From assembly GCA_009733575.1 (NCBI GenBank), contig ML769433.1, forward strand, positions 69,589-133,588: a DNA stretch of 64,000 nucleotides. The letters run 5' to 3'. The stretch comes from Gymnopus androsaceus JB14. Lineage: Eukaryota; Basidiomycota; Agaricomycetes; Agaricales; Omphalotaceae. This document shows positions 56,296 through 64,000 of the stretch, in pieces. The notes beneath the pieces were generated by a model. It searched no databases, was not told the origin of the DNA, and saw nothing but the letters and a program-made list of their open reading frames with translations. Position numbers and translations under genes: made by a program. Position 1 is the stretch's first letter. Each line of letters opens with the position of its first letter.

Positions 56296-56949
56296 AGCTC
56301 GAACGGTGAACGGTAAGTCACTGGCAGGATTCCCTGTGACACTTGGTCACGTGGTGTCGGAGCGTAAATCAATAAATAAATTCGTTAACGCACGATCGTC
56401 ATCTCACCTCTCTCCCTCTTTTTTGTTCATCGTACGTTCTGGTATTTTCCCTGTGTCCAATTCTTACAAGTTCCGGCTTTATATCCGATTCTTAGTACGC
56501 TCCGTGTACGCTGGCACACAAACGCTTGTCACCTTCAATCGCCACCTCTTTAATTATCATCATGCCTCCATCCTCACTTTTTTTTGTCTCCATCCGGAAT
56601 CACCTGTGAACCTGTTGTCCGGAATCCCTTATCCACGATGGATACGACATTCACTACGGCTGCTCATGGTGTACTGGATGAACAAAAGGTCCACTGATCC
56701 ACTCTCGCATCAACGAGCTGCTGCCCTGTTGCATGCTCAGGAGGCTGTTGTCTTAGGCAGGTGTCCTGTACCTATTACGAGTACAGCCGGTGCCAGGGAT
56801 GAGGGAGAAATTCAGATTATAAGTATTCTCAAGGCTGCAATTGTCTAACTTATCTGCTAATACAATATTTACGGACGAGGTATCCGAACCGAGCGCAGCC
56901 AGCTATATATCCTTATACAAAATTTTCACCTCTTACATTAACTCACTAA
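56296..56949. other. Intergenic spacer between the tandem kinase-like genes
   Basis: No supported gene. A plus-strand frame running to 56848 starts inside the antisense of copy 1 and is discounted. Confidence 0.45.
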
Positions 56950-58125
56950 TCACGACCTCCAATCTCCTCCCCAAAAAAATCCACATTCGAAATCGACTCG
57001 TTGCACGTCTGTAAAGTACTCTACGTCCCTTGGAATTGACTTGCCCCATTTTACTGCTCGATCGAAATCGATGACTCGCCAGGCATGGATTCTGCTATGA
57101 CGAGGACAGATGGCGCCAAACGAAGACGAGGAGAAGGAGCAAGAGGGAGGGGAAGAAGAAGAGGCCGGGCACAAAAAGTTGTTGAATTTGACATCCCCAT
57201 GCAGGACGCCTGCAGAACTCAAGTCGTCTAGAATGTCAAGAATTTCCGCTCTACGGAAGCCAGTCATATCAGACATTGCATCGATCGATAACTATGAATG
57301 ACTCACTCAGACTCCTTCGATAATTTATTTATACCAGAACCGCTAGGAAAATGTTCGCCCAGTCGCTCGGTAATGAGAATACCAACGATTGGAGAACGAT
57401 CTGTCCTCGCGATCCACCGATCCAGAGTCCAAGGGCATTTATCCCTACACGTTTGTTGGTCATCGGCAAAAGCGCGTGAATAAGCCTTGTCGTCGTAAAA
57501 CCGGTCGTACACAAGCTCATCGTCATCCTTATGCGGTACGCACTTTATCTCTGACCACGCCCTGATCTGAAGAGTACTGGGTAGCGAGGTCGTGAAAAAT
57601 CCGAAACAAAGTGGCGTAATTATGCCCTGACAGCCCTCTGTTTTTGCTATCTGCTCGTAAAACCAAGCTTCTCGAGCCAGACTACGGATGAATTCCACCT
57701 TAGCTAGTTTGACGCAGAATTCGTCCGGAAGTATGCATAAGAGTGAGCTCAGTGGAAGAGTTTCGCCTCCTGGGCTCTGACGAAGACAAATAAGGCGCGC
57801 GGCGTAAGTGATAGATATGCGACCTTCGCCCAGCCACTCAAGCAGCTCAAAATCGGCATGAGCTTTTCCGATGGAGAAAGGAAGAGAATCCCATTCAGAG
57901 TCGGTTTCTGTGGTACACTCATCTCTGCACCATATATAGCGTTTTGCGGGGAATGATTGGTTTCGAACGAGAGTGAGAGGTTCGGAGTAAGATTCGCTAC
58001 TTGAGCTGGAGTTCGCAAGTCCACAAAGCGTTACGGAGGAGAAGAACGAAAGCACCTGGGAAGTACGTTTTATAATCAGTGTACAAGCAAGGAGAGAAAG
58101 CTCTTACATCGGGAGGGTGTTCCAT
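56950..58125 (-). CDS. Kinase-like protein (atypical protein kinase fold), copy 2, intact
   Basis: Three exons: 58125-58108 (18 nt, MEHPPD), 58055-57307 and 57250-56950, totalling 1068 nt (355 residues). Motifs are a glycine loop in FELLEWLGEGRISITYAARL, the Lys in EFCVKLAK, AREAWFYEQIAKTEGCQGII (alpha-C-like), ITERLGEHFP, the catalytic-loop equivalent VLHGDVKFNNFL, and the metal-binding equivalent WRVIDFDRAVKWG. This HGDVKxxN...DFD pattern is found in a large Agaricomycete family of kinase-like proteins distinct from classical ePKs. Activity is plausible because all three key positions are kept, but the substrate is unknown. Low-complexity Ser/Cys residues separate the two catalytic motifs. 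Confidence 0.78.
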
Positions 58126-59461
58126 CGGAAGAGCTGACAAAGTCGTGCTTCTTCAGCCGTAACTACAATGACCACCTTTACAGAACCAATATTGTGACCA
58201 ACACCGTAGTGTTTTGGTATGCAGGAAGCCCTCTACGTCCTCAGAACGCGAAAAAAAAGAGTTTGCCTTTGGTGAAACTATGAAAGGCACCATGAGCGCT
58301 ATCATCATGTGAGTCTGACATGAGCAATCGTGAATGTGGCTGTGTAACGATTTCTGCTTTATGACCTAGCGTACAGAGGCTACATTCCTTCTATGCTTAA
58401 CTTTCCCGCTCCAAATAAAGTCAGTTTAACAGTTGGCGCTAGAATATGGTCTAAACATGCACTCATTGCTTGGCGATACCTCTGCTTTTGACGATACCTC
58501 TGCTTAGGCTTCAGAGCCAATGAAACCGACCCAACTCCAAACAACAAGGAAAAACCAAAAGCAATCAGTTTCTTCAGGTTGGTGAGGAACGCCTTCCGGA
58601 ACCATAGCCGTCATCAAAGAAAATGCGCAGGCATTGTTTGGAAATTATATACCGGAACCTACACTGGCTCCCTAATTCCATGCTGGTGTATGAGATTCGC
58701 TTACAGGAAGGATACTGGATGAGATGGTTGCAGGATTGGAGTGAAGGAGTTGGGACAGGTGTCGTAATGTCACCTTGGATATTTCGAGGGTTCATACCTA
58801 GACCTTATATGATGGAGAATGAGCATGAAATTGGCTGGAGGCACGCTCCCTGAACGTTTGAACCATGACAGAAGATATACCTTGGTGAGATGACTTTCGA
58901 AAATTATGTTCTGTACAATTCTAAAGTATCTTCGCTTGAATTCACTACTTTGCATACGGATAGTATCTGGTTTCCGAGCTTCAAACGCCTCTTTGTTGGT
59001 GGGTATTCCTTCTTTTCGGATGACTACTGGATTGAAGAATGATTTAGGATAATGTGTCCTATATTGGATCTGAGCTTGCACTAGTACAGATCTGCGACTT
59101 GTCCTCTGATCTACATATTTGGGAAACTGATTCAGAGAATTACTGTTTGAGCCTGTGGGATTTGATTTGGTCCCAGCCCATGCTGCTTGCATTCTACCAG
59201 TATGTATGTTCCGAACTTTCCGTGTCACAATCTGACAAACTGAATGGTGATAGCTTCTTCATTGCCAGAAGACAACATCAGAGGCTTTATCTTGGGGCTG
59301 TCCAACTTCATTGAAGACGATTTGCCGATAGTATGGAATTGATAGCCAAAACTACATGCTATACCCGCACAGTAGGTGCTAATACTGTAGTAATCCAATA
59401 ACCTTCCTTCCTTCCTTCACCCCTCTTTCGCTCTCCCAGTGAAAAGGTTACTGTTTGACTA
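58126..59461. other. Gene-poor stretch
   Basis: Scattered short frames only. About 59160-59260 and 62829-62890 share the words ATGTTCCGAACTTT and GTCACAATCTGACAA, which marks another duplicated intergenic segment associated with the kinase genes downstream. Confidence 0.45.
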
Positions 59462-59477
59462 GTGCCCTCAGCCAACA

Positions 59478-61263
59478 TGAACCGCCATCATCCTTATGCA
59501 GGCTGTGAAAATCATCATCCAGGTTCTCAGGGAACCCCTCGTCCAAAGAGGCTCATTAACCGGTGGTTGAGAGGACGTCCACTCAGCGATACAGCTTTTA
59601 CAAGCCAAATGGAATGTCAAGCTACTGACTCTACTAGAGTCCAAAACTTTCGTGGTTGTGATCATTCAACTCCAACTTATAGTCGTGTTTGAGTTGTGGA
59701 ACACGATCTTTTTACCATCTGCCCAGAACCTCGGTTGGTGACCATTACCAGCAGAGTCATTGGTCAGGATGGCCAGATCCAAGCACATCTCGAACGTTCA
59801 CCTAGCGGAGTATGGTCTATTCATCTGATGGATAGTCTCGACCCTTTCACTGTCAAATTTGACAATCCCTCATTTCGGGACGTTCTTGCCAGTAAACAAC
59901 CATGGAATCATATGGAATGGAGCACAACATCTCGCATTAATGTTCTTCTTGAACTGCTTTATTGGGTATGTAATCTTTTTTCAGGCCATACTCTTAAAGT
60001 TGATTTTCGTTTGGCTTTGGTAACAGGAATCAAAGCTCTCCGTAGAAGATGACTTCAAATTTGAGCTATTCAGATGCACTCGGTGTATTGTGCGAGAATT
60101 TGAGGTGCTCCCTTCTTCACTTTATGTTCAGGGTCTTACAAAGGAAGGAAATCATCCAAAATGGGGCAGAGGGTACGTGGTATGTACCTTCTATGTTGAT
60201 GCATAGTAACTCCTTGGTTGCTAATTGTGCTGTTGTAGGATATCTGGAAAGGACAAACAGCAAGCGAAGACCCCGTATGTCTCAAGGTTCTTTGCGTTTT
60301 CACCACCGAAGATACAAGGAAACAGCTATTCAAGGTATCTTCTGCTTTGGATGCATCTTGGATACCTATTCATTGCGATTTAGGAGTTCTCTCAAGAAGC
60401 ACTGGTTTGGAGCCAGCTGGAGCATCCAAATGTCCTTCCATTCTTGGGTACAGATGCGGACCTTTTTCCGGAGAGCTATTGCTTAGTTTCACCATGGTGC
60501 AGCCATGGTAATGTTATGATTTATCTGAGTACTCATCCTGAAGCCAGCAAGATGAGAATTGCAAGTCCTATCATTGGTTCTAAATATGCAAACACTGATT
60601 CCACTTACACCATAGATATTGGATATTCTCAAAGGGCTGGAATACCTACATACAAGAAATCCACCAGTAGTTCATGGGGATCTCAAAGGTGTATGTACCA
60701 TACACTGTTCCTTCCTTCTATTAACTGAAACATTTGTTGTAGGCCAACATCCTAGTATCTGATCTTGGGCAATGTCGGCTCACTGATTTTGGTCTAGCAG
60801 GAATGATGACTACATTGCAGACACTCTCATCTTCAATGGGAAACGGTACTGGTGGTAGTGTCAGATGGATGGCCCTGGAATTGTTTGATTATACAACAAA
60901 TTCAAGACCGTCCACATACACGGATATGTACTCACTTGGTTGCACAATTTATGAAGTAAGTGATTATTCTTATTAATCCATACTGGGCTGCTGAACATGT
61001 TATAGATTGTTACTGGTTCACCTCCTTTCTCTGGGAAATCTGACCCCGCAGTAATCTTCCAAGTAATGAGTGGATCTAGACCATTGCGCCCTACAGAGGG
61101 GTTCTCTGATCAACTATGGAAAGCAGTAGAAAAATGCTGGGTGGATCCGGATAATAGGCATACTATCAAGACATTCATGGATGAACTACTGATGCAGGTG
61201 TGGACTGAGGAAGTGAGCTACAGTGATTTCGAAAGGTTGGAACCTCCGAGGCTGTCTTTTTGA
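59478..61263 (+). CDS. TKL-like protein kinase (Agaricomycete kinase family), possible N-terminal stop
   Basis: The kinase domain is split over many short exons. It includes LERSPSGVWSIHLMDSLDPF, ESKLSVEDDFKFELFRC, VCLKVLCVFTTEDTRKQLFK, HPNVLPFLGTDADLFP and LVSPWCSHGNVMIYL. It continues ILDILKGLEYLHTRNPPVVH, then GDLK and GANILVSDLGQCRLTDFGLA across the intron at about 60689, then SVRWMALELF, DMYSLGCTIYEIVTG and CWVDPDNRHTIKTFMDELL. HGDLKGAN and DFG are intact, so it may be active. It stops at TGA 61261-61263. The upstream exon starting MNRHHPYAGCENHH meets a TGA at about 59691 before the conserved VTITSRVIGQDGQ block. An unrecognised intron could remove it, otherwise the N-terminus is broken. 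Confidence 0.68.
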
Positions 61264-61272
61264 AAGCCAGGT

Positions 61273-62288
61273 TTGCCTTTGAACCAGAACATAATTCTTT
61301 CAAGTTCACAGCCATCAATATCATTTATGGCTCCGATTCCGGTAGCAAATCAACTACAGAATTATATGGAGGGGAGTGCAAAAAATGGGCAAATGAACTC
61401 TATGGGGAACAGTGTTGCTGCGCAGCCACAAAGTCATCTTCAAGGGACAGCTGCAGGTGATGCTGATATGGGCTTCTATCGCTCTCTTGACAGTGAAGAA
61501 GAGTACACAATTTCGCTTCCCTATCTACCAGTATGTATTTTCTTGGTTTCACATTTTATTGTGCCATCTCATATTCTCACGCCAGGTATCTATTAGTTGA
61601 CTAAATCTTAAAGTTATTCGCGAACGATTGCATCTCTTCTGGGAGGTGCTTGCCACGCCTTTAGCGAAGACCGAGGGCCCGTTCATACCCCAACCAATGT
61701 ATATTGGGCATGAATTGGCCAACGAAATTATTGTCCTGGATGATCCCATCTACTTCTGGGTAGAAAACCCAGATGAATGTGGTATTTTGCTTTCGGAAGC
61801 TCTCCTTCCTCGTGCACCGAGATGACTTGTATGAAGAGAACAACCGATGTTTGTAGGGAAGGGACCTTTGGTTCAATCCAACTCGAGGTATGAATATCTG
61901 TTTCTTAGATCCAACATCTCTCATTCAACAGTGAGTCATCTTTAGTGGCCAGGTTACTGTCCGTGGAGCCATCAGATTCCTCTGGATTTTAAGACCCCTC
62001 CTAGTCCCATTACTCGGGCGAAGCTTGCCAACAACGTTGCACGATGCATCCAGAGATTTATATCTGTGAGATTTTCTTCCTTTGGTCTGTTCCCATTACT
62101 TATTTGTTTTTAAGGAGGCACAAAATCATCTAGTTGAGGACGAGTCCGATGCTCATTGGCGGGTCGGTCAAAGCGGAGCAGGAGAGGGTTCTATCAAGCT
62201 TGAAGACCTCATCCTGGTTAGCATGCATCATGTATCTATACACTCTTGGCAGCCACAGCTCAGGCTTACTCGCCCGCTCGACAAGTAG
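61273..62288 (+). pseudogene. Hypothetical protein gene, probably decayed
   Basis: Coding-like segments: MAPIPVANQLQNYMEGSAKN (from 61327), LKVIRERLHLFWEVLATPLA, TEGPFIPQPMYIGHELANEI, NPDECGILLSEAL. In another frame come HRDDLYEENNRCL and GRDLWFNPTR, then CPWSHQIPLDFKTPPSPITR, AKLANNVARCIQRFI and EAQNHLVEDESDAHWRVGQS. The frame changes near 61800 and TAG at 61855 argue against an intact gene. The family is not recognised. It directly follows the kinase gene and may have been duplicated with it. Confidence 0.45.
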
Positions 62289-63454
62289 GGTTGGGCAAAA
62301 AGAGACTCTCACATTTTTCTTTTTGAATATTTCGCCTGTAGCGTCTTTAGCTGAACATGTACAATATTTTGCAGTCTCAACATCTCCATTTATTCTCGAT
62401 AGGTATTCCGACCCTCTCTAGGTTTAAAAAATATTCAATATCTTGGTGTCGTTGTTCCCCGACTCCACTGGATCGCGTTTTCAAGTTCTCGAACTGCAAT
62501 GGCTTCTGTGTGGTCGGTGTCGTTGCGTTGTCCTTACTAGCCATATATTGGTCGGGAATATTGAAGTGATCGTAACTGGAGGAATGTACTAAAAGGGTGA
62601 TCGCGGCACCCTTCTTGCAGCACAGGTATCAACATTTAGACAGTATCTCTTGACTCTTGAGCACAGTTAACACGGATTCTTAACTGGCAGTGATTTTAGT
62701 TCACTAAAAATATGAACAAAATTGACACGGTTCGACAATGAAGGGTTGAAGATATGAGCTGAAATAATTTTGAGGATTCCAGAAAGCAGCGAAACTGATT
62801 CTCGCCCGTAGTCGCATTTTAGATTGGTACGTAGCCTATGTTCCGAACTTTTCATGTCACAATCTGACAAGCTGAATGGTGCCGGCAGAAAAACAACTTC
62901 TCCATTCAAAATTGGCTCAGCCTCGTAGAGAATGATGTTTCGTAGAGCTGTAGAACTTTTTTTTTTGTAGAGCTCGCGGAATGCGACAAGTTTGTGTGCC
63001 AGCGCTAATTTTTGGTTGTGCCGAAAATGACCTCGAGAGGTTCACCGAAAAATGTCGAAATGGGTAAGATTTTCGCTGAATTTGACCCTTACCAGCATCG
63101 AGCCCAAACAAGGCCTGTTATTTTGCTTCCGCGTCTGCTCTGGAGTCGAGTCGTACGAAAATGCCCAAAGGAAAGTGGAAAAGTCATAAAATCAGGCTCC
63201 ACCACTAAGCTCGAATAAATCCTGCTCAAACCCGCAATGAAACTACCCGACTTGAAATCGCCGCTCAAAATTCACGTGGTTGCTCACTACAAACTCCGGT
63301 TCTACACAAGTCTACAGCTCTACAAAACTTTCTCTACAGGACTGTAGAGCCACGTTTGAACGAGGCTACGAGGCTATTATAGGCGCTAATCCTATCACCT
63401 TTTTCACTCCCACTACTAAAGAGGTTAGTCTCCCAGTAAAGTTTCACTCCTTAC
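62289..63454. other. Gene-poor stretch before the second TKL-like kinase
   Basis: No supported gene. A T9 tract lies at 62957-62965. Confidence 0.45.
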
Positions 63455-64000
63455 ATGAAGCGTGAAAATCGTCTTGCAGGCTCGGAGCCCCCTCGTTCTA
63501 CTAGAAGAGATGAGGATGGTTATTCAACTTCAACTCACAGTCGTGTTACCCTCCGCTCGGAATCTCGGGCGGTAAATATTACCAGAAAAGTCATCGATCG
63601 CGATGGCCAGATCCAAGCACATCTCGAGCGTTCAACTAACGGGGTATGGTCTATTCATCCAACGGATAGTCTTGACGCTTTCACTGTCAAATTTGATCAT
63701 CCTTCATTTCGGGAAGTTCTTGACAGTAAAGAACCGTGGAATCATGTAGAATGGAATACACCATCTCGCATTAATGCTCTTCTTGAGCTGCTTCACTGGG
63801 TATGTAATCTTTGTTCAGCCATTTTCTTGAAGTTGATTTGCACTTCGTAACAGGAATCAAAGCTCTCGGTGGAAGATGACTTCAAATTTGAATTATTCAG
63901 ATGCATTCGGCGTGTTGCACGAGAATTTGAGATACTCCCTTCTTCACTCTGTCTTCGGGGTCTTACGAAGGAAGGAAATCATCCGAAATGGGGTGGAGGG
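63455..64000 (+). CDS. TKL-like protein kinase paralogue (partial, runs off the window end)
   Basis: From 63455 the frame reads MKRENRLAGSEPPRSTRRDE, then VNITRKVIDRDGQIQAHLER, STNGVWSIHPTDSLDAFTVK and VEWNTPSRINALLELLHW, a donor GTATGT (about 63799), and the next exon ESKLSVEDDFKFELFRCIRR. It matches the gene at 59478-61263 codon for codon. Here the region equivalent to the TGA at 59691 reads SRVTLRSESRAVNI without a stop. The kinase domain core lies beyond the window. Confidence 0.72.

Noticed and set aside
56144..56848. 234-residue plus-strand frame
   Set aside because: Its first third is antisense to the kinase-like copy 1. The remainder has no homology or splice context.

Overview
The window is nuclear DNA from a filamentous basidiomycete, most probably an Agaricomycete. 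Genes are split by many short introns (mostly 45-70 nt, GT-AG, with CTAAY-like branch sites) and lie on both strands. The recognisable families are typical of mushroom-forming fungi: a CPL1-like secreted Cys-rich protein, a GH95 fucosidase, an OLE1-type desaturase with a C-terminal cytochrome b5, an F-box protein and expanded kinase families. Two intron-containing tRNA genes (Ala-TGC, Asp-GTC) are also present. I cannot name the species.

Layout. 1-5.9 kb: tandem array of three paralogous small secreted protein genes on the minus strand (the first cut by the window edge). Their intergenic segments are duplicated too, and a degraded fragment of a protein kinase gene sits between the first two. 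6.2-8.4 kb: the intact parent-like Ser/Thr kinase. 8.8-12.5 kb: an ACS-family MFS transporter with 15 exons, enclosed by two ~380-bp direct repeats. 12.9-14.7 kb: an RGS-domain membrane protein (RAX1-like) diverging from the complex I subunit NDUFA2. 15.8-16.6 kb: a broken secreted protein gene. 17.4-21.2 kb: a long CPL1-like, Ser/Thr-rich repeat protein. 22.5 kb: tRNA-Ala. 23.2-26.7 kb: a decayed secreted module, an F-box gene, and a two-module secreted gene. 27.0-30.7 kb: GH95 alpha-L-fucosidase. 31.1-42 kb: less certain genes (an APH-like pseudokinase candidate, several low-complexity proteins) and tRNA-Asp. 42.2-43.0 kb: a four-TM MARVEL-like protein. 43.7-49.2 kb: a peroxisomal-type acyl-CoA ligase followed by the OLE1 desaturase. 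50.1-52.0 kb: a secreted SMP-30-like lactonase. 52.5-53.7 kb: exosome subunit RRP43. 54.0-55.0 kb: an aconitase pseudogene. 55.1-58.1 kb: two tandem kinase-like genes, one frameshifted. 59.5-64 kb: a TKL-like kinase gene, a decayed neighbour, and the start of a second kinase paralogue.

Two themes run through the window. First, local duplication followed by shuffling and decay: one secreted module (module 1) occurs alone three times and once fused in frame to a second module (module 2), and module 2 also occurs behind a different N-terminus and as a remnant. Second, many otherwise coherent reading frames are interrupted by single-base indels. This is either real decay or residual assembly error and should be settled before any biology is built on it. 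The housekeeping genes (NDUFA2, RRP43, OLE1, acyl-CoA ligase, MFS, MARVEL-like) are intact as read.
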